Part shown: one piece after another, positions 24,680 to 33,290 of the stretch
Position numbering within the stretch: position 1 is the stretch's first letter
Layout: every line of letters begins with the position of its first letter
Assembly (NCBI GenBank): GCA_020636645.1
Contig: JACJXO010000001.1
Coordinates: 248,001 to 312,000 of the forward strand
Source of the DNA: Chitinophagales bacterium
GTDB taxonomy: Bacteria > Bacteroidota > Bacteroidia > Chitinophagales > BACL12
Direction of reading: 5' to 3'
DNA length: 64,000 bases
Program-made: the position numbers and the translations under genes
The notes under the pieces: generated by a model
What the model was told of the DNA's origin: nothing
Databases searched by the model: none
The model's input: only the letters and a program-made list of their open reading frames with translations

Positions 24680-26062
24680 TTACCTGGGCTGCCTGTTGGT
24701 TGAGCTGCTGCTGCGTGAACCGGAGCTGCGGGTTCCTGATGAACTTCTGCTACTGCTGCCAGAGTTGTTCCATCCGCTGTTCCTGTTGCTGCTGCTGCTG
24801 CTGTTATTATACTTCGGCTGACTGGGCGTATTGTTCCTGTTGGAGTTATTGTTATACTTCGGCTGACTCTGGCTGTTCCTGGGCTGGCTATAATTCGGCT
24901 GGCTCTTGGAACGATCAGGAGTAGTGGACTCATAGCGCTGAGCAGGTCTTTCCTGGTTTCTGGGCTGGCTGTTATCTCTCCACTGATACTGATCAGAAGG
25001 CCTGCTTTCATAACCTTTAGGCTGGGTGCTGTTGTTCAGCACATCAGACCTTTCTTGCCTGACATCGGGGCGTGAGATCACATCACCGCGAACGGGAGAC
25101 TCTGCTGCTTCCTGGGCACTGTAGTGTTTCACCACCTTCACAGATGACAGGTTGGTCTGATCTCTTCCTTCAACCGGCTGTGCAGCGCTGGTATGTACAT
25201 CTCTTGTAATACTGTTCAGTCCGCGGTCCTGTGCTGCAGAAACGTGATCACCTGTGTTGTCCAGACTCTTGCCACGTCCGGGAGCTTCAGAGAAGATGGC
25301 GCCGTTGTCGCGGTCAGTACCCATCACACCAGAAGTGTAGTCACGATCTCCGGTATTGGAAGCAGTAGCCTCACGAGGTCCGTAATAGTAGCCGTTGCCG
25401 TAGCCGTTGTAGTAACCATCGTAGTATCCGTTGGCATAGCCATTCCAGTAACCGTTGTTATAGCCATTGTAATAGGCATTTCCCCAACCATAGTGATACG
25501 GATTATACCAGGGGCTGTAACCCCATCCATAGTAGGCATAAGGACTGTACCATGGGCTGTAATATGGATTGTACCATGGGTTTCCATAACCCCATCCCCA
25601 ACCGGAGCACCATCCCCAGGAATAACCCCAGCCTACATTCCAGCCGGTCCAGCTGTTATAGCCAACGTTCCATCCCCAACCGGGTCGCCAGAACCAAGGA
25701 TCATAACAGGGAGAATAGTAGCTGAAACCGTAATACGGGGTGTAGAAACGATTTACGTACATGGAATAGCTGTAATCATCCCAATCATCTTCGTAGTAAT
25801 AATTGTTTACCACATAGGTGTTGCCGTCTTCATCGTAGTACTTTTCAGAGGAAAAGTCGTCAGAATAGACGCGGTAATCCGAATCACTGGTTCCGTAATC
25901 AGAACCGTAATCCGGTGTGGTATAGGTCTCTGTGGTGGTGTTGCTGGTACTGCTGCCTGGTGTATAATAGAGGTCATCATAGACCTGGGCGGACATAGTC
26001 CCGGACAACAGGAATGTGCCTGTTGCGAGCAGTGAGACGGGGAGTATTGTAAAGAGTTTCAT
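24680..26062 (-). CDS. secreted aromatic-rich low-complexity protein
   Basis: A 460-residue exported protein of unknown function. The signal peptide is residues 1-26 (ending MSAQ). Residues 27-100 are acidic and Tyr-rich. Residues 101-229 are made almost only of Gly, Tyr, Trp, Asn and Pro, in loose repeats such as NGYYDGYYNGYGNGYYYG. Residues 230-345 are mixed and charged. Residues 346-460 are Gln/Asn/Ser/Arg-rich with SQPKYNN repeated, ending in a Ser-rich basic tail. There is no T9SS domain and no enzyme motif. The ATG at 26062 is used because the upstream 24 codons are basic and come before a good signal peptide. Similar Gly/Tyr-rich proteins in the phylum are only listed as hypothetical. 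Confidence 0.7.
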   Translation of the reverse strand: MKLFTILPVSLLATGTFLLSGTMSAQVYDDLYYTPGSSTSNTTTETYTTPDYGSDYGTSDSDYRVYSDDFSSEKYYDEDGNTYVVNNYYYEDDWDDYSYSMYVNRFYTPYYGFSYYSPCYDPWFWRPGWGWNVGYNSWTGWNVGWGYSWGWCSGWGWGYGNPWYNPYYSPWYSPYAYYGWGYSPWYNPYHYGWGNAYYNGYNNGYWNGYANGYYDGYYNGYGNGYYYGPREATASNTGDRDYTSGVMGTDRDNGAIFSEAPGRGKSLDNTGDHVSAAQDRGLNSITRDVHTSAAQPVEGRDQTNLSSVKVVKHYSAQEAAESPVRGDVISRPDVRQERSDVLNNSTQPKGYESRPSDQYQWRDNSQPRNQERPAQRYESTTPDRSKSQPNYSQPRNSQSQPKYNNNSNRNNTPSQPKYNNSSSSSNRNSGWNNSGSSSRSSSGTRSSGSRSSSSTNRQPR

Positions 26063-26107
26063 AAGACCTGATTTAGCTGATTTCCTAATCGTCCTGTGCA
26101 GCTTTAT

Positions 26108-26115
26108 TATTTTTG
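26108..26115 (+). promoter_or_regulatory. -7 box of the proS promoter
   Basis: TATTTTTG, an exact TAnnTTTG match, 40 bases before the proS ATG. No good -33 TTG is at the expected spacing. Confidence 0.48.
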
Positions 26116-26155
26116 CACACAGAATTAGATTCAAACATCATACCAAACTTAAGAA

Positions 26156-27634
26156 ATGGCCGAAAAGATCACAAGCAGGGAGGTAGATTACAGCCAGTGG
26201 TACAATGACCTGGTGCTGCAGAGCGGGCTGGCAGAGTACTCTCCTGTGCGGGGAAGCATGGTCATCAAACCCTATGGCTGGGCCATCTGGGAAGAGATGA
26301 AGAGTATTCTGGACAAGCGTTTCAAAGAGACAGGACATGTGAATGCCAGTTTTCCGCTGCTGATTCCCAAGGGCTTTCTGGAGCAGGAAGAAGGGCATGC
26401 TGAAGGTTTTGCCAAAGAATGTGCCGTAGTGACCCACTATCGGTTAAGAACCGACCCTGACAAAAAAGGGAAGCTCATGGTGGACCCCGAATCCAGGCTG
26501 GAGGAAGAGCTCATCATTCGGCCTACTTCCGAGACCATTATATGGAATTGCTATAAGAACTGGATACGCAGCTACCGAGATCTTCCCATCCTGATCAACC
26601 AGTGGGCCAATGTCATGCGCTGGGAAATGCGTACCAGGTTGTTTCTGCGCACCTCAGAGTTTCACTGGCAGGAAGGGCATACCGCCCACGCAACCAAAGA
26701 AGAGGCCATTGCTGAGACCGAACAGATGCTGCATATATATGCTGAATTCATGGAGCAGTACATGGCCATTCCGGTCTGGAGGGGAATCAAGACAGCCAGT
26801 GAGCGATTTGCGGGTGCCGAAGAGACCTATTGTGTAGAAGGGCTGATGCAGGATGGCAAGGCGCTGCAGATGGGAACCAGTCATTTTCTGGGGCAGAACT
26901 TCGCCAAAGCCTTTGATGTGACCTTTCTGAACCGCGAAAACAAAGAGGAATATGCCTGGGCAACATCCTGGGGAGTGAGTACCCGAATGATGGGTGCGTT
27001 GATCATGGCACACAGCGATGACAACGGGCTGGTCATTCCTCCACGGCTGGCTCCTTTGCATGTGGTCATCATTCCGATCTACCGCAATGATGAACAACTT
27101 GATCAGATCCGGGCGAAGGTGGACCCTTTGATGACAGAGCTGAAGCAATTGGGCATTATTTGCAAATTTGATGACAGCGACCAGAACAAACCGGGCTGGA
27201 AATATGCAGAATACGAACTCAAGGGAGTACCTGTAAGACTGGCCATGGGAATGCGTGATCTGGAAAACGGCACGGTAGAAGTGGCCCGGCGTGATACCCG
27301 TGAAAAGATGGTCTGGGAAATGACCGGTCTTTCAGACAGGATACGTCAGTTACTGGATGAGATCCAGCAACAGATATTCCGGAATGCACTGGCATTCAGA
27401 GAAGACAACACCCATACTGTGAACACCTGGGATGAATTCAGAGAGATCATTAACAGCAAGGGAGGTTTTATTCTGGCTCACTGGGATGGCACTGCAGAAA
27501 CTGAAGAGCAGATCAAGGAAGCTACCAAAGCTACCATTCGTTGCATTCCGCTGGACGCCGAAGAAGAAGATGGTGTGTGCGTCTTCTCCGGAAAACCCAG
27601 CAAGCGCAGGGTAGTTTTTGCCAAAGCTTATTAA
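26156..27634 (+). CDS. proS: prolyl-tRNA synthetase, ProS type 3
   Basis: A 492-residue class II aminoacyl-tRNA synthetase that charges tRNA-Pro. It is the short archaeal/eukaryote-like form without the bacterial editing insertion. Motif 1 lies in YSPVRGSMVIKPYGWAIWE, motif 2 in NVMRWEMRTRLFLRTSEFHWQEGHTAH (arginine fork), and motif 3 in SWGVSTRMMGALIMAHSDDNGLVIPP. The anticodon-binding domain starts near residue 300 (HVVIIPIYRN). Its stop overlaps the convergent FKBP gene's stop by four bases. Confidence 0.94.
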   Translation: MAEKITSREVDYSQWYNDLVLQSGLAEYSPVRGSMVIKPYGWAIWEEMKSILDKRFKETGHVNASFPLLIPKGFLEQEEGHAEGFAKECAVVTHYRLRTDPDKKGKLMVDPESRLEEELIIRPTSETIIWNCYKNWIRSYRDLPILINQWANVMRWEMRTRLFLRTSEFHWQEGHTAHATKEEAIAETEQMLHIYAEFMEQYMAIPVWRGIKTASERFAGAEETYCVEGLMQDGKALQMGTSHFLGQNFAKAFDVTFLNRENKEEYAWATSWGVSTRMMGALIMAHSDDNGLVIPPRLAPLHVVIIPIYRNDEQLDQIRAKVDPLMTELKQLGIICKFDDSDQNKPGWKYAEYELKGVPVRLAMGMRDLENGTVEVARRDTREKMVWEMTGLSDRIRQLLDEIQQQIFRNALAFREDNTHTVNTWDEFREIINSKGGFILAHWDGTAETEEQIKEATKATIRCIPLDAEEEDGVCVFSGKPSKRRVVFAKAY

Positions 27635-28350
27635 TAACCTCCTCCGGGCACGATCCGGATGAATTCCATCTTATAATACAGGGCACTGTTGGCCGGGATC
27701 ACGCCAAAGTAACCGCCCTGTGTGCCATAGCCCATATCTGGATGCAGCCAGATCTCTGCCTCAGCACCCTCCTGCAATAGTGGCAATACTGCCTGCCAGC
27801 CATCTATGGCAGAATTGACCACAAAAGTCACGGAAGAATTCCTAGCGAAACTGTCATCAAAGACCTCTCCGTCAGGCAGCTCACCATGAAAGTTGATCTC
27901 TACTTCATCTGTTGCAGCCGGTTGTTTACCATTACCTTCTTTGGTGATGCGCATGTACACACCTTTGCTTACCTCTCTGACACCTTGCAGATGCGCAATG
28001 GAATCCAACCAGGTATTGGCAAATGCCAGGTTCCTGGAAGAGAGTTCTCTGACCTGATCGATCACATACAAATTGATATAGCGATTGGCTTCTGCCGGAT
28101 CGAACCAGAGTTGCTCACCGTTCATGGAGCTTTCAATGGCCGCAGTAAAGACAGAGTAATTAAGCGTATCAAAACCCTGACCCTTCAGGATTCTGGCCAC
28201 ATTCTGCCCAATGGCATAGCTTACAGAATCCAGGGCATTACCGGCAACTATTTCCGTTTCAGCCTGATTGACCGGCGTTTGGCCGTTCTTGCTGCAGGCT
28301 TGAAGAATTAAGACAGCAGCAATCTGTAGTACAAGTTTGATTTTCTTCAT
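27631..28350 (-). CDS. FKBP-type peptidyl-prolyl isomerase lipoprotein
   Basis: A 239-residue predicted lipoprotein (lipobox ending LILQAC, Cys19). The N-terminal helical FKBP dimerisation-like region (ALDSVSYAIGQNVARIL, about 40-56) resembles Mip/FkpA proteins. The FKBP domain runs from about 128 to 236, with VEINFHGELPDGEVFDDSF, GWQAVLPLLQEGAEAEIW and MGYGTQGG. Such proteins help fold exported proteins in the periplasm. Several drug-site aromatic residues are replaced compared with human FKBP12, so isomerase activity is likely but not certain. Confidence 0.87.
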   Translation of the reverse strand: MKKIKLVLQIAAVLILQACSKNGQTPVNQAETEIVAGNALDSVSYAIGQNVARILKGQGFDTLNYSVFTAAIESSMNGEQLWFDPAEANRYINLYVIDQVRELSSRNLAFANTWLDSIAHLQGVREVSKGVYMRITKEGNGKQPAATDEVEINFHGELPDGEVFDDSFARNSSVTFVVNSAIDGWQAVLPLLQEGAEAEIWLHPDMGYGTQGGYFGVIPANSALYYKMEFIRIVPGGGY

Positions 28351-28422
28351 AGTCGTTGTATAAGTAATAAGGACAGGCCGCAGGGCGACCCATCCTTATA
28401 TCCACATCAGAAGAGAACGCGA

Positions 28423-29775
28423 TCAATACCAGTTCAGGTCATTGACATTCTCTCCGACAATTTCACCCATTTTGACACCCTGGTAACAGGCTTGCTTGTA
28501 GTGGATTCCTCCATACATGCGGCTGATAGCTGCTTCATAGGCTGCCTCATTGAAATTGGCAAAGCTTCTGGTTCCGTACACTGCTTCGTGTGTATGATCT
28601 GTAAAAGCATATGACTTGCCATAAATATCTTCCATCACCTTTTTCCAGGCACCCATGTTGGTACTGTGGCCGGAAGTATATTCAGGGAAAGGCGGAGTAC
28701 CTACAATAGTAGCAAAAGAAGGATCCCACATTTCCTGTATATAACTGATGGGTCTGATCAGGTTGTATATGTATTTATTTTTCCAGCATGTAATAAAGGC
28801 GTCATTCAGGGCTACACCCAGTTTACCATAGGTAAGTGCTGCCTGAGCAAGGCTGACATCCTCATCGCTGATCACCTGCATAGCAATATGCCATGCGTGG
28901 CCTGGAGGGGTAAAGGTGGCACCCGGATCATCAGCCCAGAACAGGGCGATATCTGTTGTTTCATCTGTAGCATCAGCCACGTAGTTGAAAGTTTCCAGGG
29001 CCTGGTTGTACATAGTAGAACCAGCTGTTTCAGAATACGCATAGGGAGGTACGGCAATAGCTTCTACCACATCGGCTGCGATGAACGGGCGCACATCACC
29101 CCAGTATGGCTGAAGTGCTGCAGAGTAGCCCGGAGGAGTAGGAATCCACATACCATCACCTACAGGCGGAACATAGTCTGCAGGGAAGTTGTAGAGATAG
29201 CATTCGTGACCTCCATCTGTGGTGGAATAATCATAGATGGCCTCAGCGATGGCCTGACCGAAAGCCACTGAGCGCTCATAGATATCTGCAGGTACAGAAG
29301 CAAAACCGGCGTCGAAATCATCGTGGATAGAAGCCAGTATTGCCAGGTTATCTGCCGATGCAGTTGGCATCAAACTGCTGATGATGCCGTACAGCGCTTC
29401 ATTGGCACAGATCTCCCACTGATATTTTTCATCAGCTTCGATCTCCGGTAAAGAGGTCAGTTCATTCAACTGCCCTACCATGCTGTTACCGCCAGATATT
29501 CCGGGTACAACAGATTCATACAATGCCAGACCGGTGTAACCAAAACCTCTTGCAGCAACAGGAGGGGTCCAGCCCGGTGTGGCTTTTACCATGGTCAGCA
29601 TATGATCCATGTAAGCCTGAGGCACAGTGGCATCAAAATCTGAGGTTGACACTTTAGCTTCCAGGTCCAGACCAGTCTGATCTTGCAGAAAGTCTGCTTC
29701 CTTGGCACACCCGACAGTTAGCATTACAGCCGAAACTGCTGTGGCAAGGGATAATTGTTTCAGGGAAATTTTCAT
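28423..29775 (-). CDS. vanadium-haloperoxidase/PAP2-like lipoprotein
   Basis: A 450-residue exported protein of the vanadium chloroperoxidase/PAP2 acid phosphatase superfamily. The lipobox LTVGC gives lipidated Cys23. The three phosphate/vanadate-binding motifs are in order: Lys334-x6-Arg341-Pro342, Ser368-Gly369-His370 in PEYTSGHSTN, and Ser418-Arg419-x5-His425. In the third motif the usual Asp four residues after His is Ala429. It may be a haloperoxidase or a phosphatase; sequence alone cannot say. The ATG at 29775 gives a proper lipoprotein signal, unlike the in-frame extension. Confidence 0.82.
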   Translation of the reverse strand: MKISLKQLSLATAVSAVMLTVGCAKEADFLQDQTGLDLEAKVSTSDFDATVPQAYMDHMLTMVKATPGWTPPVAARGFGYTGLALYESVVPGISGGNSMVGQLNELTSLPEIEADEKYQWEICANEALYGIISSLMPTASADNLAILASIHDDFDAGFASVPADIYERSVAFGQAIAEAIYDYSTTDGGHECYLYNFPADYVPPVGDGMWIPTPPGYSAALQPYWGDVRPFIAADVVEAIAVPPYAYSETAGSTMYNQALETFNYVADATDETTDIALFWADDPGATFTPPGHAWHIAMQVISDEDVSLAQAALTYGKLGVALNDAFITCWKNKYIYNLIRPISYIQEMWDPSFATIVGTPPFPEYTSGHSTNMGAWKKVMEDIYGKSYAFTDHTHEAVYGTRSFANFNEAAYEAAISRMYGGIHYKQACYQGVKMGEIVGENVNDLNWY

Positions 29776-29900
29776 ATCCAGAGTTGTTTGCTGCAAAGGG
29801 AATAAGTACAGCATCCAACTCAAAAGACTCCAGGTAAATAGATCAGCAAGCTTTGTAAACTAAATGAAACGATATTTAAATTATTTTCAAACCACCCGTA

Positions 29901-30827
29901 TCAACGCTTGATCCGGAGCGGAATAAAGCGGCTTGTTTGCTGCATATATTGATGATAATCAGGATACTTGCCTGCAGATATTCCTTCACTGAAGCGTGCA
30001 GACCCCTGGAACAGCATCAGTAACAGGATACAGCCTATCACAGACCAGTTGATCCATTGCTCTGTGGCCACAATACTAAAACCGTAAAATAAAATCCATA
30101 CACTTTGCTCAGCTGTATAATTAGGATGCCGCACATATGACCATAATCCCGTATCCAGGAAACCTTTGGCCGTCTCAACAGTATTGGCCTGACTGAGTTT
30201 CTTTCGCTGAAAATTCCATTGCTGCTGATCAGCGATGGTCTCCAGCAGAATTGCAAGAAACATTGCAGTTGCCAACAGCCAGTCAACCATTGTAAGTTTC
30301 GTATCCATTCCTGCAACTGCTACAGCCGGAAGACAGAACAACCAGATGAGGGTCATCTGATACAGACTGATGAACAACAGGTTGAAAAGCACCCACCTCC
30401 AGGTGGCATTGAATGCCGGGCTTTTCCTGAGTAATGACCACCGGTAGTCTTCTTCGCCGGTCCAGAATTTCCAGCTGTAACCACCTCGTCTGGCAAAATT
30501 ATAGGTCAGCCGAAAACCCCATATCGTGACCATCACTGCCATCAGTACAGACCTGTCTTCCATGTTGTTCATCCAGGCAAAATACCAAACGTAAGCCATT
30601 GGTACGATGCTCCATAATTTATCAACCTGACTGTGGTTTCCAGTCAGAGAAGACACCATGAAACACAATACAGCCAGTGCTGCCATGGCCATGCCGCTTT
30701 CGCGTAACATGCTAAGTTGCAATGGTGCCAGAGGTTGCTGCACGGAAACCACCAGCGCCGGAATGATCAGGACAGCAGCCAGCAGAAGCACTGCTACCTG
30801 CCATACCGGAAATGCCTTATTATTCAT
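29901..30827 (-). CDS. DUF1295 integral membrane protein, steroid-5-alpha-reductase-like
   Basis: A 308-residue membrane protein with about seven hydrophobic segments. The C-terminal half has the family signature GLWSYVRHPNYTAEQSVWILFY (about 232-253), typical of the isoprenylcysteine methyltransferase/steroid reductase fold; VDKLWSIVPM and WGFRLTYNFARRGGYSW are DUF1295 motifs. Members are thought to reduce or methylate lipid-like substrates using a cytosolic cofactor. It is the last gene of the thyA operon, coupled to pepE by ATGA. Confidence 0.82.
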   Translation of the reverse strand: MNNKAFPVWQVAVLLLAAVLIIPALVVSVQQPLAPLQLSMLRESGMAMAALAVLCFMVSSLTGNHSQVDKLWSIVPMAYVWYFAWMNNMEDRSVLMAVMVTIWGFRLTYNFARRGGYSWKFWTGEEDYRWSLLRKSPAFNATWRWVLFNLLFISLYQMTLIWLFCLPAVAVAGMDTKLTMVDWLLATAMFLAILLETIADQQQWNFQRKKLSQANTVETAKGFLDTGLWSYVRHPNYTAEQSVWILFYGFSIVATEQWINWSVIGCILLLMLFQGSARFSEGISAGKYPDYHQYMQQTSRFIPLRIKR

Positions 30828-31534
30828 AACAGAAAACTGATATCTGTGTTGGGAGATAATTCTTCAGGATCTTTTCCCTGACTGAATAAGCGGGCCGGCA
30901 GTGCCCCTTTCAGCAGAGCTTTTTCATTTCTGATCTCAAGCCAGCTGCCTTCACGCAAACCGATGACCGGTTGGTTATTCATGGTATGAAACTCAAAGAT
31001 CCTGGTTTCTCTTGTTTCACCCATATGCTTGCTGTCTGGGTCGGGGTCCAGGTAGTGGGGGTTAATATTAACAGGTAACACCCCCAGGGCCTCAAATGAA
31101 GGAGGATAGACAATGGGCATGTCATTGGTGGTACCAATGGTCATTCCCGTTATATTGCTACCTGCGCTTGTACCCATGTAAGGCATGCCATCCAGTATTT
31201 TGTGTCTGAGCACATCCAGGACTCCTGAATCATATAGTTCCTTCAATAATACAAAAGTATTGCCTCCACCGGTAAACACCCCTTTCGCCTCGCGGATAGC
31301 GGCTACAGGATCAGCAAAGGTTTCCAGCCCACGCAGATTCATTCCGGCCTCTGCAAATGCGGCTGCGGCTTTGGCAGAATACGATTCCCATGAAACTCCG
31401 GAAGGTCTGGCATAGGGTATAAAAATGATCTCATCCACATCTCTAAAAAAGTCCTGCACTTCAGACATGATATATGACAGATAGGGGCTGCCGTGTACGG
31501 TGGAAGTGCTGACCACCAAAAGATTTCTTTTCAT
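30824..31534 (-). CDS. pepE: PepE, alpha-aspartyl dipeptidase
   Basis: A 236-residue S51 family serine peptidase that splits dipeptides with N-terminal aspartate in the cytosol. The nucleophile Ser123 is in MGTSAGSNITG, preceded by the FTGGGNTFVLL loop (88-98). Size and motif order match E. coli PepE. The ATG at 31534 is chosen; the TTG two codons earlier is weaker, and the ATG lies 2 bases after the upstream MFS stop codon. It overlaps the DUF1295 start as ATGA. Confidence 0.9.
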   Translation of the reverse strand: MKRNLLVVSTSTVHGSPYLSYIMSEVQDFFRDVDEIIFIPYARPSGVSWESYSAKAAAAFAEAGMNLRGLETFADPVAAIREAKGVFTGGGNTFVLLKELYDSGVLDVLRHKILDGMPYMGTSAGSNITGMTIGTTNDMPIVYPPSFEALGVLPVNINPHYLDPDPDSKHMGETRETRIFEFHTMNNQPVIGLREGSWLEIRNEKALLKGALPARLFSQGKDPEELSPNTDISFLL

Positions 31535-31536
31535 AG

Positions 31537-32775
31537 TCAAATAGTTTCCATATAATCCAGATCCTTACCGTAGGTGTCTTTCAGTGGCAACAGCGACAGG
31601 AACGCAATAAGCATACAGATCATGCCCACAACTGCCGCTCCGTCAACGTTGTTGAATTTTCCGGCCAGATACTGATAAGAGATGGTTACCGGTATGACCG
31701 ATCCCCGAACAAAATTGGGAACAGTTGTAGTGACGGTCGATCTGATATTTGTTCCAAACTGCTCTGAAGCCATGGTAACGAAAAGCGCCCAGTAGCCCGC
31801 ACTGAAACCGAGAACAAAGCTTAGAAAATAAAAATACCAGAGTGAAACATCACGGCTGTACAGATACAACAGAATGACCCCGGTACATCCGATGATGTAG
31901 TACAAGACGACTTTCTTTCTGCTTTTGATCAGCTGACTGATCATTCCGCTTGCAAAATCGCCTGCTGACAATCCTATATAGCACCAAAGAATAGTAATTC
32001 CTGCCTGCACTTCTCCCCTCACACCTATGACCTTGCTTAGCTCTGGAGAAAGAATGACCAGTATTCCAATGACGAACCAGATGGGAATACCTATCAGGAT
32101 GCACAGAAAGTATTTATATAATCTGTCGCGACTGGCAAACAGTTTCAGGAAAGAAAGACCTGTTCCTTTTTCCTGCACCTTTCTGAACATTCCTGATTCA
32201 TATGTACCAATCCGCAGCAACAACAAAGCAAGTCCAAGTGCGCCACCCACATAATAGGAGGTCTGCCACTGGAAGTTATCAGCGATCATGGCAGCTACCA
32301 CAGCACCTAATGCCCCAAAGGTGACCACTACCATGGTGCCATAACCACGTTGTTCTTTGGTCATCGTCTCATTGACCAGAGTGATCCCGGCTCCCAGCTC
32401 ACCTGCCAGTCCAACTCCGGCCAGGAACCGAAGCAGAGCATACTGATCGATGCTGACCACCATCGCATTGAGGATATTGGCGATCGAATACAAAAAGATT
32501 GAACCGTAGAGCACAGATATCCTGCCTTTCATATCGCCCAGGATACCCCACAACAATCCGCCCAGCAGCATACCGGCCATCTGCATATTGAGCAGGAACA
32601 AGCCTTTGTCAACCAGTTCCTGTCCGTCATATCCCAGAGCACGAAGACTTGGACCCCGGACGATACCAAACAGGATCAGATCATATATGTCAACGAAATA
32701 TCCCAGAGCTGCCACGATCACGGTGGCATTCAGAATGCGGCTGGTAAGCGGCCGATGGTGCCCCGGTGTTTTCAT
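31537..32775 (-). CDS. MFS transporter, metabolite:H+ symporter type
   Basis: A 412-residue transporter with 12 predicted membrane segments. The family loop between segments 2 and 3 is GILGDMKGRISVLYG (about 77-91), and the RFLAGVGLAGELGAGITLVNETM stretch is typical of the sugar/metabolite:proton symporter branch (ShiA, ProP and benzoate carriers). Substrate unknown. Its start overlaps the end of folA (ATGA) and pepE follows after 2 bases, so it is made together with thymidylate and folate enzymes. That raises the idea of a dipeptide, nucleoside or folate-related substrate, as inference only. Confidence 0.84.
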   Translation of the reverse strand: MKTPGHHRPLTSRILNATVIVAALGYFVDIYDLILFGIVRGPSLRALGYDGQELVDKGLFLLNMQMAGMLLGGLLWGILGDMKGRISVLYGSIFLYSIANILNAMVVSIDQYALLRFLAGVGLAGELGAGITLVNETMTKEQRGYGTMVVVTFGALGAVVAAMIADNFQWQTSYYVGGALGLALLLLRIGTYESGMFRKVQEKGTGLSFLKLFASRDRLYKYFLCILIGIPIWFVIGILVILSPELSKVIGVRGEVQAGITILWCYIGLSAGDFASGMISQLIKSRKKVVLYYIIGCTGVILLYLYSRDVSLWYFYFLSFVLGFSAGYWALFVTMASEQFGTNIRSTVTTTVPNFVRGSVIPVTISYQYLAGKFNNVDGAAVVGMICMLIAFLSLLPLKDTYGKDLDYMETI

Positions 32776-33290
32776 ACTTTTCCGGTATCTGATCCCTTCC
32801 TCTTGTAGGTCAGAAAATCATGATCGTAAGGATTATATTCATCTTGCTGAACAGACACCCGCTCAGCCAGGATCCACTCCTCTTCATCGGGTGTATTGAA
32901 GTAGGTATCTCCATCAAAACTGGCATGTATTCGTGTCAGGTAGATGGAATTGCAATACGGGCGAAGTTGTCTGTAGATATCTCCTCCGCCCAGAACAAAG
33001 ACCTGTTTCTCATCAGCGATGGCCGGGTGGTGCATGGCTTCAAAGACAGAATGTACCACCAGGCTATCTGCAGACTGATAGGCAGTGTCTCGGGTAATGA
33101 TGATAAATCTTCGGCCGGGTAAGACCTTCCCGCCAAGAGCGTCATAAGTTTTACGTCCAAGAATGCACCAGTGCCCCATGGTAGTTTCTTTGAAGAATTT
33201 CAGGTCAGAAGGAAGCTTCTTCCAGGGCATATCTCCATTCAGGCCTATTACGCCATTCTCGCTGACGGCCACAATGATGCTCAGATTCAT
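32772..33290 (-). CDS. folA: dihydrofolate reductase
   Basis: A 172-residue enzyme that reduces dihydrofolate with NADPH. Key features are IIVAVSENGVIGLNGDMPW (residues 5-23, with the Met20-loop equivalent), LPSDLKFFKETT, the NADPH motif GRKTYDALGGKVLPGRR and the later FVLGGGDIYRQL. It regenerates folate used up by ThyA, encoded just upstream with an ATGA overlap. Confidence 0.93.
   Translation of the reverse strand: MNLSIIVAVSENGVIGLNGDMPWKKLPSDLKFFKETTMGHWCILGRKTYDALGGKVLPGRRFIIITRDTAYQSADSLVVHSVFEAMHHPAIADEKQVFVLGGGDIYRQLRPYCNSIYLTRIHASFDGDTYFNTPDEEEWILAERVSVQQDEYNPYDHDFLTYKRKGSDTGKV

Noticed and set aside
24776..24930. Short tandem repeats that could suggest a CRISPR or microsatellite array
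   Set aside because: The repeats are in frame and encode Ser/Asn runs and SQPKYNN units; there are no regular spacers.
25193..26035. A 280-codon Val/Ile-rich plus-strand frame that looks like a membrane protein
   Set aside because: It is the mirror of Gly/Tyr/Asn codons of the low-complexity gene; the signal peptide and start are on the minus strand.
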